A stretch of 64,000 nucleotides of DNA, from contig DXIQ01000010.1 of the NCBI GenBank assembly GCA_019112785.1, positions 1 through 64,000 on the forward strand, given 5' to 3'. How positions within the stretch are numbered: position 1 is the stretch's first letter; each line of letters starts with the position of its first letter. Made by a program: the position numbers and the translations under genes. This document shows positions 54,003 to 62,812 of the stretch, piece by piece. Source of the DNA: Candidatus Blautia stercorigallinarum. GTDB taxonomy: Bacteria > Bacillota > Clostridia > Lachnospirales > Lachnospiraceae. Under the pieces are notes generated by a model, which was not told the origin of the DNA, made no database searches, and worked only from the letters and a program-made list of their open reading frames with translations.

Positions 54003-55421
54003 TTAGTTGTCAGTTACGATTTCTTTAAACAGGATTTCTGATCCAGGCGCTTTTATCCGGATGTCTGCTTTTTCCGGATAATACCGGGTGGAGAACACGT
54101 ACTGGCCATCATTGAGGAACACCTCAACAGAAGAAATATCTGTAAGGATCTTCACATTTTCCAGGGTATCCAGTTCCCCATATCTTCTTCCTCTTCCTGC
54201 GGAAACACTGGTCTTTTCCAGATCTTTGAACCCCATCTCAAACCGGCCTTCCCGGTATTCCAGAACCAGTTCTTCTCCCAGGACAGCCATAAATTGATTG
54301 TCATTGATATGCGAAATTTCCGCCTGATATACCGGATGATCTTTCATGTCTAACATATCCTGTTTTCTTTCCAGCAGCCGGCATTTCTCTTCCAGCTCCC
54401 GGACAGGTCTCTGGCAGGGTATCCCGTCTTTTATATAGATTTCTCTGGGAAAAGTAAAGCAGTGCTGCCAGCCATCTTCAATAGTCCTGTTAGTGTATTC
54501 TTTACAATCCGGCATTCCCATCCAGCCGATCTGGATGATCCTGCCATCTTCTGCCTGGAAGCTCTGAGGGGCGTAGTAATCAAATCCATAATCCCAAAGC
54601 CTGTATTCTCCCAGATGATAATTTCCGGAAATTTCACCATCCAGAAGGAAATACCCGGACTGGTATACATTCCGGTCTTTCCACCGGTCTCCTTCCAGTC
54701 CCTGGACAGAAGCGGAAAGGACCTTCCTGTCTCCGATCTCAAAATAATCAGGGCATTCCCACATATAGCCAAAGGGGTGCTCTGTCTTTATACGGTTTGC
54801 AAGGCTCCAGTGGATCCTGTCCTCTGACTGATAGAGAAGGACCTGTCCTTCGTCTTTTTTCGTACGGGCTCCCAGGATCATATAGTAGGTATCCTCTTTC
54901 TTCCAGACCTTGGGATCCCGGACATGAAGGGTAAGATCTGATGGGTAATCTCTGTTGTCCATCAGCTTTTTCTTTCTGCTAAAATGGATCCCATCCCTGC
55001 TGGATACCAGAACTGTATTAGCCTGACGTCCGGTATTGATATAATCATATTCTCCATCTTCCAGCTTCACGTTACCTGTATAGTACAGGAACATTTCTCC
55101 GTCTTCGATGAAGGCAGCTCCGGAATAAACGCCGCTGCAGTCAAAGGGCTGATCCGGATATAAGGGCACACCCTGATACTCCCAGTCGATCATGTTAGAG
55201 CTGGTATAATGCCCCCACATCTTCACACCCCCCTCCGGATTAAAAGGGGAATACTGAAAAAATCCATGATAAATCCCCTGGAACTGACATAATCCATTAG
55301 GGTCATTCAGCCATCCAACAGGCGGCATAAGATGGATCTTCTGGCGGAAGGGATCTTTTCCCTCCGCCTTTTTCTCCGCTGCCTCTGTTAATCTTTTTAA
55401 ATCTGCTGTCAATGCAGTCAT
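54003..55421 (-). CDS. scrB: Sucrose-6-phosphate hydrolase (GH32)
   Basis: Hydrolyses sucrose 6-phosphate from the PTS to glucose 6-phosphate and fructose. It is 472 residues. The five-bladed propeller has the nucleophile motif GWLNDPNGL, the transition-state Asp in HVRDPKVW and the acid/base MWECPDYF; a C-terminal beta-sandwich follows. It lies 11 nt after scrA in the same operon. Other beta-fructosides are possible substrates. Confidence 0.92.
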   Translation of the reverse strand: MTALTADLKRLTEAAEKKAEGKDPFRQKIHLMPPVGWLNDPNGLCQFQGIYHGFFQYSPFNPEGGVKMWGHYTSSNMIDWEYQGVPLYPDQPFDCSGVYSGAAFIEDGEMFLYYTGNVKLEDGEYDYINTGRQANTVLVSSRDGIHFSRKKKLMDNRDYPSDLTLHVRDPKVWKKEDTYYMILGARTKKDEGQVLLYQSEDRIHWSLANRIKTEHPFGYMWECPDYFEIGDRKVLSASVQGLEGDRWKDRNVYQSGYFLLDGEISGNYHLGEYRLWDYGFDYYAPQSFQAEDGRIIQIGWMGMPDCKEYTNRTIEDGWQHCFTFPREIYIKDGIPCQRPVRELEEKCRLLERKQDMLDMKDHPVYQAEISHINDNQFMAVLGEELVLEYREGRFEMGFKDLEKTSVSAGRGRRYGELDTLENVKILTDISSVEVFLNDGQYVFSTRYYPEKADIRIKAPGSEILFKEIVTDN

Positions 55422-55432
55422 AGCAAATTCTC

Positions 55433-57379
55433 CTATTCCTGTTTTTCCAGTTTCATCACAGGGCTGTCCCCGTCTGTCTCTCCCGGTTCTGCTTTTTCCA
55501 CTGTTGAAAAATCTTCCGGATTCGTCAGGATCACCATGGTAGTAGCCGGGTATCCGGCAGCCTTGATAACCTCCAGATCCGCTTCTATCAGCACGTCTCC
55601 TTTGCGGACCATAGCCCCGTCAGAAACTTTCTTTGTAAAGCCTTTTCCATCCAGTTTCACAGTATCGATCCCCACATGGATCAGCAGTTCTCCCCCTGCT
55701 TTTGTGGTAAGGCACACGGCATGTCCGGTTTCAAAAATATTGCTGACCTGTCCGTCGCAGGGCGCAGTGATCTTCCCCTCTGAAGGCTCTACCGCAACGG
55801 TAGTACCCAGCATTTCTGAGGCAAAGGTCTCGTCGCTGACTTCTGTAAGAGGAACTACTTTTCCCTTTACCGGACTGACTAAGGTCTCTTCTTTTACTTC
55901 TTCTCCGGCTTCTTTGTCAGAAGTTTCTCCTAAGATTTCTTTTCTTTCTTCTGTCTGATCACCGGATCCCTGGCTGCCGTTCTCTGCTGCCGGAGCAGGT
56001 TTCTGGTCTTTATAGAGCAGGAAGGAGATCACGAAAGCAACGCCTACCGCAATGACCATTTCGATAAAATACTGAACAGGCTCGTCCAGACACAGAAGGA
56101 TTCCGAAGATACCCGTAACACCTGTTCCTTTGGCGCCCAGATGTACGATAGATGCATAAAGAGCGCCGCATCCGCCGCCGATACATCCGGCGATAAAAGG
56201 TTTAAAGAACCGCAGGTTTACACCGAAGATCGCCGGTTCTGTAATACCCATAAAAGCACTTAAAGAAGAAGGAAGCGCCAGGGATTTTACTTTTTTGTCT
56301 TTAGATTTAAGAGCTACTGCCAGAGCTGCAGCACCCTGAGCGATATTGGCCGCACTTGCCAGCGGCAGCCAGTAGGTAACGCCGTACTGGGCGATCTGTC
56401 CGATATCAATAGCCGTATACATCTGATGGATTCCGGTTACTACTGTAGGGGCGTACAAGGCTCCCATAACAAGACTTCCAAGGCCAAATGGCAGTGTGAG
56501 CATCCACTGGATGGCATTTAAAATAGCATTTTCCGCCCATACAAAGATCGGACCGATGATCGCAAGAGTAAGATATCCGGTAACGAAAACGCTGACTAAA
56601 GGCGTTACGAAAAGATCCAGGACCTCCGGTACCACTTTGTGCAGCTTCTTTTCAATTACAGACAACAGCCATACTGCGATGACTACCGGGATCACATGGC
56701 CCTGATATCCTACCATATCAATGTCATAGAGGCCGAAGAACACAGACTGGGTCTGGAGAACGCCGTCTGTAGCCACGGTATAGGCATTCTGGAGAGAAGG
56801 ATTGATCATAATCATACCGATAACCGCTCCCAGATAGGGGTTGGCTCCAAAGGCCTTAGCCGCGGAGAAAGCGATGAGGATCTGCAGGAAGGTATAAGCT
56901 GTATTGCTGAACAGACTGGCAAATACATAAATAGAACTGCTGGTATCCATGTTGATAAAACCGTTGTTGATCATAAAATCCAGAGAATTCATGATCCCCA
57001 TCAGGAAACCGCTGGCAACGATAGCCGGTATGATGGGTACGAAAATATCTCCCAAAAGTTTAATGGCTCTCATAAACACATTCTGTTGTTTGGCAGCGGC
57101 TGCCTTGGCCTCTGCTTTCGTACTGGCGGTAATGCCTGCAATGGCAATAAACTGATCAAATACTTTATTGACAGTTCCTGTTCCCAGAATGATCTGAAGC
57201 TGTCCGGAAGCTTCAAAAACTCCTTTTACTCCCTCGATATTTTCCAGAGCTCCCTTATCTGCCTTATTGTTATCGGCAATAACCAGACGGAGCCTTGTCG
57301 CACAGTGGGCGGCTGATACAATATTTTTGCTTCCGCCTACTTTTTCCAGAATTTCCTTTGCGGTCTTTCCGTAGTCCAT
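55433..57379 (-). CDS. scrA: Sucrose-type PTS transporter, fused EIIBCA
   Basis: Imports and phosphorylates sucrose. It is 648 residues in one chain: EIIB at 1-90 with the phosphocysteine in SAAHCATRLRL, membrane EIIC at about 105-460, a Glu/Lys-rich linker, and glucose-type EIIA at about 500-640 with the active His in LLIHVGIDTVKLDG. The adjacent scrB and LacI-type gene support sucrose as the substrate; trehalose or beta-glucosides are less likely. Many ScrA proteins lack a fused EIIA. Confidence 0.9.
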   Translation of the reverse strand: MDYGKTAKEILEKVGGSKNIVSAAHCATRLRLVIADNNKADKGALENIEGVKGVFEASGQLQIILGTGTVNKVFDQFIAIAGITASTKAEAKAAAAKQQNVFMRAIKLLGDIFVPIIPAIVASGFLMGIMNSLDFMINNGFINMDTSSSIYVFASLFSNTAYTFLQILIAFSAAKAFGANPYLGAVIGMIMINPSLQNAYTVATDGVLQTQSVFFGLYDIDMVGYQGHVIPVVIAVWLLSVIEKKLHKVVPEVLDLFVTPLVSVFVTGYLTLAIIGPIFVWAENAILNAIQWMLTLPFGLGSLVMGALYAPTVVTGIHQMYTAIDIGQIAQYGVTYWLPLASAANIAQGAAALAVALKSKDKKVKSLALPSSLSAFMGITEPAIFGVNLRFFKPFIAGCIGGGCGALYASIVHLGAKGTGVTGIFGILLCLDEPVQYFIEMVIAVGVAFVISFLLYKDQKPAPAAENGSQGSGDQTEERKEILGETSDKEAGEEVKEETLVSPVKGKVVPLTEVSDETFASEMLGTTVAVEPSEGKITAPCDGQVSNIFETGHAVCLTTKAGGELLIHVGIDTVKLDGKGFTKKVSDGAMVRKGDVLIEADLEVIKAAGYPATTMVILTNPEDFSTVEKAEPGETDGDSPVMKLEKQE

Positions 57380-57423
57380 GATGACTCTCCTTTCTCTTTT
57401 TCTCTTTTCTTTTCATAATAATA

Positions 57424-57437
57424 TGTAATCGATTTCA
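57424..57437. promoter_or_regulatory. Operator/cre-like site upstream of scrA
   Basis: TGTAATCGATTTCA fits the CcpA cre consensus TGWAANCGNTNWCA and is the centre of a 20-bp near-palindrome (57421-57440), also typical of LacI-family operators. It lies 45 nt upstream of the scrA start, near a weak TTTACA box, so it probably mediates repression by ScrR, CcpA or both. Confidence 0.7.
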
Positions 57438-57591
57438 TATCTTTATGTAAATAATACGTAAAAAAATGCCATTTGTAAAGATGGCATTTTTACTGATATT
57501 CGTTATCCATTTTTGTATAAAACGCATATGGTCCTGGCTTTTTCACCCACCGAAAAAGTCTCCCTTTCCGTCCCAAGTTCTCCCTTCATTA

Positions 57592-57605
57592 TGATATCGT
57601 TATCA
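57592..57605. promoter_or_regulatory. Second LacI-type palindrome between scrR and scrA
   Basis: TGATATCGTTATCA is palindromic except for one pair and sits directly beyond the regulator stop codon. Two operators would allow looping, but this is inference. Confidence 0.45.
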
Positions 57606-57606
57606 C

Positions 57607-58641
57607 TTATTCCTGTTCATCCACGATCTGAAATCCCAGTTTCATCTCCATAGGGATCTTCTCCCCCCGCTCGATCACGTCCAAAAGAAGCTCTGCTCCC
57701 CTTATCCCGCTGGTCTTATAGCCGAAATGCACGGTAGGGATACCCCCGGTAACCGCTTTTAAAAACTGATTATCTCCAAATCCGGTAACTTTGATACTGC
57801 TGCCCTTTAAAGCATATTCCATCCTTGTGCCGGAATCCTGGATTTCCCGGGGGATTTTTTTTCTGCTGCAGGCAAGGATGGCTTCTATAGCTCCTGCGGC
57901 GATGGTATCTGTGGCACAGGACAAAACAGCAATATCCTTCTTTTTCTCCAGAAGATCCAGCGCAGCTTCATATCCGGATTCCATAGTAAACTGGGATTTT
58001 CTTACATATTCTTCTTCCAGTTCTGCGCCCTGGCTTTTCAGCCCTGCCCGGAATCCTTCTTCCCTGGCAGTACCTACAGCCTTATCCTCCCGGGTAACCC
58101 CGATATAAGCGATCCTGCCCTTATCTTTTGCCGCTGCCGCCGCAACCTTTCCCATGGCCTTTCCCGCGCCATAGTCGTCATGATAGATGCAGTTGGCATA
58201 CCTTGTATACTGTCCCACAACAACTACCGGAACTTTGGATTCTTTCAGAAATTTTTTATGTTCCCCTGTGATCATCGTTGCGATCAGCACGATCCCGTCC
58301 ACAGGATAATTTTCAAACAGTTTCAGGTAAGTGATCTCTTTTTCCGGCTGATTATCTGTACTGGCAAGGAGCATCTGATAGCCTCTCCGGGACAGGACCT
58401 GCTCGATCCCTGCCGTTACACGGCTGATAGATTCTGAATTGATCTTAGGCACCACCACGCCTACCAGACAGGCCCGCTTGGTCCGCAGGATCCTGGCCTG
58501 GGCCGAAGGCTGGTAGCCCGTTTCCTCGATCACCTTTTTGATCTGTTCTTTTTTTTCTTCACTGACATAACCGCCGTTGAGATATCTGGATACAGCCGCG
58601 CTGGATACCCCGGCCAGCTGAGCGATCTCTTTTATTGTCAT
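57607..58641 (-). CDS. scrR: LacI-family regulator of sucrose genes
   Basis: Transcriptional regulator of 344 residues. The N-terminal helix-turn-helix reads TIKEIAQLAGVSSAAVSRYLNGGYVSEEK, followed by the periplasmic-binding-protein-like effector domain. The ATG at 58641 overlaps the stop of the preceding GNAT gene by 4 nt; an ATG at 58647 is an alternative. Its position before scrA-scrB makes it the likely sucrose-responsive repressor. Confidence 0.87.
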   Translation of the reverse strand: MTIKEIAQLAGVSSAAVSRYLNGGYVSEEKKEQIKKVIEETGYQPSAQARILRTKRACLVGVVVPKINSESISRVTAGIEQVLSRRGYQMLLASTDNQPEKEITYLKLFENYPVDGIVLIATMITGEHKKFLKESKVPVVVVGQYTRYANCIYHDDYGAGKAMGKVAAAAAKDKGRIAYIGVTREDKAVGTAREEGFRAGLKSQGAELEEEYVRKSQFTMESGYEAALDLLEKKKDIAVLSCATDTIAAGAIEAILACSRKKIPREIQDSGTRMEYALKGSSIKVTGFGDNQFLKAVTGGIPTVHFGYKTSGIRGAELLLDVIERGEKIPMEMKLGFQIVDEQE

Positions 58642-59174
58642 TCCCATTCCTCCTCCAATATTGCCATAAGGATATCGTCTCCGTATTTATCCCCGTCTTT
58701 TACAGCATCCCGAAGAACCCCCTCTCTCCGGAATCCGGCCTTCTCATAAGCCCTTATGGCCCTTGGGTTAAAAGAAAAAACATCCAGTTCCACCCGGTGG
58801 AGCTTCAATTCCCGGAAAGCAAAGTCCAGAGTGCTTTTAATGGCCCAGGATCCGATCCCTCTTCCGCAATCCTGTGGATGAAAAACAGCAATCCGAAAAT
58901 TGGCTTTTCTCAGTTCCCGGTCGATTTCATTCAACACGCTTTCCCCAATGATCTTCCCCTGAGGAGAGAAGATCAAAAAGTCGTACCGGTCTTTGTCATC
59001 AATACACTTTTTCAGAAATCCTACCACTTCATCATGGGTAAAATCCGTCCTGCTGCCTGTCAATCTGGCAGTTTCCGGATCGAATGGTTGAAAATTATTT
59101 TCATAATACTCCTCTGCGTCTTCCTTTCTTGCCAAACGCAGGATATAACCGTCTTTCTCATAAACCTGATTCAT
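58638..59174 (-). CDS. GNAT acetyltransferase (RimJ-like), first of three
   Basis: N-acetyltransferase of 178 residues with YILRLARKEDAEEYY, the acetyl-CoA motif DCGRGIGSWAIKSTLDFAF, and NPRAIRAYEKAGFRREGVLRD. The ATG at 59174 follows AAAAGG; the longer frame would need TTG. The stop overlaps the LacI-type start, so the regulator is translationally coupled to this gene. The substrate is unknown. Confidence 0.82.
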   Translation of the reverse strand: MNQVYEKDGYILRLARKEDAEEYYENNFQPFDPETARLTGSRTDFTHDEVVGFLKKCIDDKDRYDFLIFSPQGKIIGESVLNEIDRELRKANFRIAVFHPQDCGRGIGSWAIKSTLDFAFRELKLHRVELDVFSFNPRAIRAYEKAGFRREGVLRDAVKDGDKYGDDILMAILEEEWE

Positions 59175-59197
59175 ATATTGCTGCCGCCTTTTCAAAT

Positions 59198-59773
59198 TTA
59201 TTCTATCTGTCCTGCAAGTCCTTTTCCGGCCCCCTGATCCGGATGATCTGAAATGCTGTACTCATACAGCTTAAAATCCGCCCAGCCTGTATCCTCATAA
59301 AAAATATTCAAGGAACCTGCATATTGAAATCCTACTTTCTGATATAGCTTCTCTGCCGACAGGTTCCCCTCCAGAACATCCAGACGGATAGCCTTCATAC
59401 CTCTGTCTGCTGCCATCTTTACTGCCTCTTCTATCATCCTTTTTCCCAGTCCCCGGCCGGAAAATCTGGGATGGACGCCAAAAGTATGCACTGCCAGGAC
59501 CTGATCAGGCTCGGCCTTCGTCGGCCAGGAAATTTCCTGATACCGCTCATTACAGGTTCGGTTTAAGATCATGCATGATGCAGTCTTTCCCTCTTCTTCT
59601 CCTATATACAGCTCTCCTTTTTCAAGGGCTTCCCTGAGCATTTCCATAGTAGGATAGATGTCCTTTTTCCACCCTGGCTTATATTCCGCCTCCTGCATTT
59701 CCTCAATAAGAGAATCGTAAAAGTCTTTAACTTTTCCCAGTTCATCTATGTTTCCGATCCTTATACAAAACAT
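59198..59773 (-). CDS. GNAT acetyltransferase, second of three
   Basis: Acetyltransferase of 191 residues with VLAVHTFGVHPRFSGRGLGKRMIEEAVKMA (acetyl-CoA loop RGLGKR) and AIRLDVLEGNLSAEKLYQKVGF. The N-terminal part starts RIGNIDELGKVKDFYDSLI. It lies 23 nt before the first GNAT gene. The substrate is unknown. Confidence 0.82.
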   Translation of the reverse strand: MFCIRIGNIDELGKVKDFYDSLIEEMQEAEYKPGWKKDIYPTMEMLREALEKGELYIGEEEGKTASCMILNRTCNERYQEISWPTKAEPDQVLAVHTFGVHPRFSGRGLGKRMIEEAVKMAADRGMKAIRLDVLEGNLSAEKLYQKVGFQYAGSLNIFYEDTGWADFKLYEYSISDHPDQGAGKGLAGQIE

Positions 59774-59821
59774 TGTCTTTCTCCTTATAATTCTTCTGAT
59801 CCAATATCCTATTCCCCGCTA

Positions 59822-60457
59822 TCAGATCTCCTGTTTCCGGATCTCCTCCTCCAGCCGGGACAGTACATGGCTCATCATAAAAAAGATGGTCTCGTAATGG
59901 ACATAATCCAGGATATTTTCGTCCCACATAAACTTCAGCATTGCCGGGAATTCTTCATCCGAATACCAGAACTGGAAGACTGCGGGCAGGAAAGGAAAAA
60001 TCTCCAGCCGATAGCTTACATCTCCTGCCTGCTCCGGGATCCCTCCCAGTTTTTCACAGGCTTTTGCCAGTTCCCTGGTCTTTCCGTCAAAAAGTCCTGT
60101 ATATTTCTGAAAGATATTGCCCACAGTCCCGGAAGAAAATACCGTTCCTTTCAGGCTGTTCAGGCTGACAAATCTTCCGGAAAGATGGCAGTCCGGTTTG
60201 GAATCGCAGAGCACATCATAGATAGACATAGCTTCATTATAATCCGTCTTTCCCCAGTCTTTTCTCTCCGGTTCCTGGACCTGGATTTCCCCGGTTTGCC
60301 GATTTATCCGGTAAAGGCTGCTTACAAAAGTAACATAAATATAATTTTCATCACAGGGAAGCTGAAATTTCTCCGTCATCTGTTCCTGGTTGTATTGAAG
60401 AAATCTCTCAGCCATCTGTCCCTGCATGATCTGATAGTTGGATTTTTGCATTTCCAT
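59822..60457 (-). CDS. DUF3786 protein
   Basis: Protein of 211 residues of unknown function. It shows YIYVTFVSSLYRINRQTGEIQ, the region YNEAMSIYDVLC, RLEIFPFLPAVFQFWYSDEEFPAMLKFMWDENILDYVHYETIFFM-type aromatic segments, and a short basic C terminus. No catalytic motif was recognised. Start ATG at 60457 follows GAGGAG at a spacing of 7. It is sandwiched between two GNAT genes in one transcript. Confidence 0.7.
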   Translation of the reverse strand: MEMQKSNYQIMQGQMAERFLQYNQEQMTEKFQLPCDENYIYVTFVSSLYRINRQTGEIQVQEPERKDWGKTDYNEAMSIYDVLCDSKPDCHLSGRFVSLNSLKGTVFSSGTVGNIFQKYTGLFDGKTRELAKACEKLGGIPEQAGDVSYRLEIFPFLPAVFQFWYSDEEFPAMLKFMWDENILDYVHYETIFFMMSHVLSRLEEEIRKQEI

Positions 60458-60461
60458 CTTC

Positions 60462-60968
60462 TCACTCCTCTACACACTTTCCGTAAATACAGAGATCATA
60501 GATCTTGCCGCCTTTGGTAACTGCCTTTTTCATAACGCCTTCCAGGACAAATCCATTCTTTTCCAGCACCTTTCTGGAAGGAGTATTGGGCTCATAGACC
60601 AGTCCGGTGATACGGATAAGATCCAGCTCTTTATAGGCCAGAGGGCAGATCTTTCTTACCGCTTCCGTCATGATCCCCTGGGAATAGTATTCTTCTTTCA
60701 GCATATAGCCGATCTCTCCGTCCCTTCTGTAAACATCTGCCTTTTTCTCCACAGAAATATTTCCAACGATCTTTCCATCTGCCAGGATTGCCCGGAAAAT
60801 GCCCTCCTTTCCCTCCTGTTTTTCCGCCATGCCGATCCACCACTGGGCATTATCCTCTGTATAAGGATAGGGCAGACGGTCAGAAAGGAACCGCCGGTCT
60901 GCATTATGGCATAACTGAGCCAGATCTTTTTTATCTTCCAAAGTCCATGGTTTTAATTCTATTTTCAT
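60462..60968 (-). CDS. GNAT acetyltransferase, third of three
   Basis: Acetyltransferase of 168 residues with IELKPWTLEDKKDLAQLC, the acetyl-CoA region YMLKEEYYSQGIMTEAVRKI and NTPSRKVLEKNGFVLEGVMKKAV, as in RimJ/RimL-like enzymes. The ATG at 60968 follows AAGGAG at a spacing of 10; an upstream frame overlaps without support. The stop is 4 nt before the DUF3786 start. Confidence 0.83.
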   Translation of the reverse strand: MKIELKPWTLEDKKDLAQLCHNADRRFLSDRLPYPYTEDNAQWWIGMAEKQEGKEGIFRAILADGKIVGNISVEKKADVYRRDGEIGYMLKEEYYSQGIMTEAVRKICPLAYKELDLIRITGLVYEPNTPSRKVLEKNGFVLEGVMKKAVTKGGKIYDLCIYGKCVEE

Positions 60969-60999
60969 AGGTGATCTTCTCCTTTTTCTCTTGCTTTTT

Positions 61000-61602
61000 T
61001 CATTTATTTCCGCTTTTTTCTGTCTCGTAAATATGTTTTCCAAACTCATAGGCCTGCTGCAGATGATCCGTCTTCTCTATCTGGGGCCTGCCGTTGGTAT
61101 CCCCGCATCCGCCTGCCAGAAGCATGCCCCTGTCATGAAATCCAATGTAATTTACAACTGCAAACTGGTAATAGGAAACCGCCTGCTCAAAAGTCCAGAA
61201 AAAGTTATCTGCAGAAGTCATCAGCAGCGCGCTGTCCTTTACCGGATAATTTTCATATCTTCCAAAAGGCGGATCAGGATCCTCCCTGGCAATACAGTAA
61301 AACCGCTCAATAAAAGCCTTTAGGCGTGAAGAAATGGTCCAGAAATATAGCGGTGAGGCAAATACCACCAGATCTGCCTCCAGGATCTTAGGCGCTATCT
61401 CGTTAAATCCGTCTTTCTGGATACAAGGTTTCCCATAGCGGCAGGCATTGCAGCCCAGGCAGCCCTTTACCTCTGTTTTCATAAGGGATACCAGTTCGGT
61501 CTCATGTCCTGCTTCCCTGGCTCCTTCCATAAAAGCCTGGACCAGCCGGGCAGTATTTCCTTTCGGACGCCCGCCTCCAAGTACCACTAATATTTTTTTC
61601 AC
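61000..61602 (-). CDS. Flavodoxin-like NAD(P)H-dependent oxidoreductase
   Basis: FMN-binding reductase of 200 residues. The FMN loop is VVLGGGRPKGNTARLVQAFMEG, followed by a Cys-containing segment CLGCNACRYGKPCIQKDGF and FASPLYFWTISSRLKAFIERFY. It starts at a GTG at 61602 after GGAGG, 7 nt away. It is the first gene of the run leading to the three GNAT genes. The role could be quinone or iron-flavin reduction and is not resolved. Confidence 0.82.
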   Translation of the reverse strand: MKKILVVLGGGRPKGNTARLVQAFMEGAREAGHETELVSLMKTEVKGCLGCNACRYGKPCIQKDGFNEIAPKILEADLVVFASPLYFWTISSRLKAFIERFYCIAREDPDPPFGRYENYPVKDSALLMTSADNFFWTFEQAVSYYQFAVVNYIGFHDRGMLLAGGCGDTNGRPQIEKTDHLQQAYEFGKHIYETEKSGNK

Positions 61603-61712
61603 AGCTTGTCCTCCTTCCCTTAAGATCTTCTGTGCCAGATATTTAGTTTCCATTTTATCACAGAGAGATCCCCGCAACAACCGGAGATTAAACATAGATT
61701 TTTTACCTCCGG

Positions 61713-61723
61713 GGTGCTATAAT
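61713..61723 (+). promoter_or_regulatory. Extended -10 promoter of the AEC gene
   Basis: TGCTATAAT lies about 35 nt before the AEC start; no clear -35 box is seen, consistent with an extended -10 type. Confidence 0.45.
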
Positions 61724-61758
61724 CATTTCGACTTTATAAACAACAGGAGATAATTTCT

Positions 61759-62682
61759 ATGATTTCTATATTGCTGGCCAGACAGCTGGCCGTACTGTTC
61801 CTGATCATGGGCTGCGGATTCCTTCTGGTAAAACTTCATCTTGTAAGATCCGAAGAAAGCAGGACTCTGTCTGTGATCACCCTGTATCTCATCATGCCCT
61901 GTGTGATCATAAACGCTTTCCAGATTGATTATTCCAGAGAGATCCGGGACGGTTTCCTGCTGGCTCTTCTGGCAGCGGTCCTTATCCATGTGATCTTGTT
62001 TCTCCTTTGCCGGATCCTTGGGAAGTTCCTGAAGTTCAGCTCTGTGGAAAAGGCTTCCCTGATCTACTCAAATGCAGGAAATCTGATCATTCCTCTGGTA
62101 ACTGCTGTTCTGGGAGAAGAATGGGTGATCTATGCCAGCGCATTTCTCTGTGTTCAGACTATTGTTCTCTGGACCCACGGCCAGTCTCTCATGAAAGAAA
62201 GCAGAGGGATAAACTGGAAGAAGATCCTCTCCAATATTAATCTGATCGCCATTGCTGTGGGGATCCTGCTGTTTTTTACCCAGCTTCCTCTGCCTTCTGT
62301 ACTGACGGATACCATTGACACCTTGTCCTCCACCATCGGGCCGGTAAGCATGCTGGTCCTGGGAATGCTCCTGGCAGAAGTCCATTGGAAAAAGGTTTTC
62401 ACAGGAAAGCGGATCTATCTGATCGTTCTTCTGAAAATGGTAGTATTTCCCGGAGCGGTACTGGTGTTTCTCCGCTTTCTCGGCCACACAGTTCCCATGG
62501 CCCATGCACAGACCATCCTGCTCATCAGCCTTCTGGCAGTGATCACACCCTCGGCGACCACTATCACCCAGATGGCCCAGCTCTACGACAATCATGCTCC
62601 ATATGCCAGCGCCATTAATGTGCTGACCACCCTGGTCTGTATCCTGACCATGCCTCTGATGGTGGCCTTATATACTCTGTGA
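61759..62682 (+). CDS. AEC-family transporter
   Basis: Auxin-efflux-carrier-type permease of 307 residues with about ten hydrophobic segments in two five-helix repeats. It has YLIMPCVIINAFQIDY early, YSNAGNLIIPLVTAVLG in the crossover region, and LLISLLAVITPSATTITQMAQLYD in the second half. Bacterial members export or import small carboxylates; the substrate is open. AGGAGA precedes the ATG. It is divergent from the flavodoxin-like gene. Confidence 0.85.
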   Translation: MISILLARQLAVLFLIMGCGFLLVKLHLVRSEESRTLSVITLYLIMPCVIINAFQIDYSREIRDGFLLALLAAVLIHVILFLLCRILGKFLKFSSVEKASLIYSNAGNLIIPLVTAVLGEEWVIYASAFLCVQTIVLWTHGQSLMKESRGINWKKILSNINLIAIAVGILLFFTQLPLPSVLTDTIDTLSSTIGPVSMLVLGMLLAEVHWKKVFTGKRIYLIVLLKMVVFPGAVLVFLRFLGHTVPMAHAQTILLISLLAVITPSATTITQMAQLYDNHAPYASAINVLTTLVCILTMPLMVALYTL

Positions 62683-62749
62683 TTTGTAATCCTTACTAAA
62701 TCACACACCCTGCAACAGATCTAGATATACATCGCTCAGTTCTGTTCAC

Positions 62750-62795
62750 AAAAGGGGACTGCCTGGATACCACGATCCGGGATCAGTCCCCTTTT
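62750..62795. terminator. Bidirectional terminator between the AEC gene and surface protein gene
   Basis: AAAAGGGGACTG (62750-62761) pairs perfectly with CAGTCCCCTTTT (62784-62795). It serves both convergent genes. Confidence 0.85.
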
Positions 62796-62812
62796 ATTCA
62801 TAGCTTTAAATG

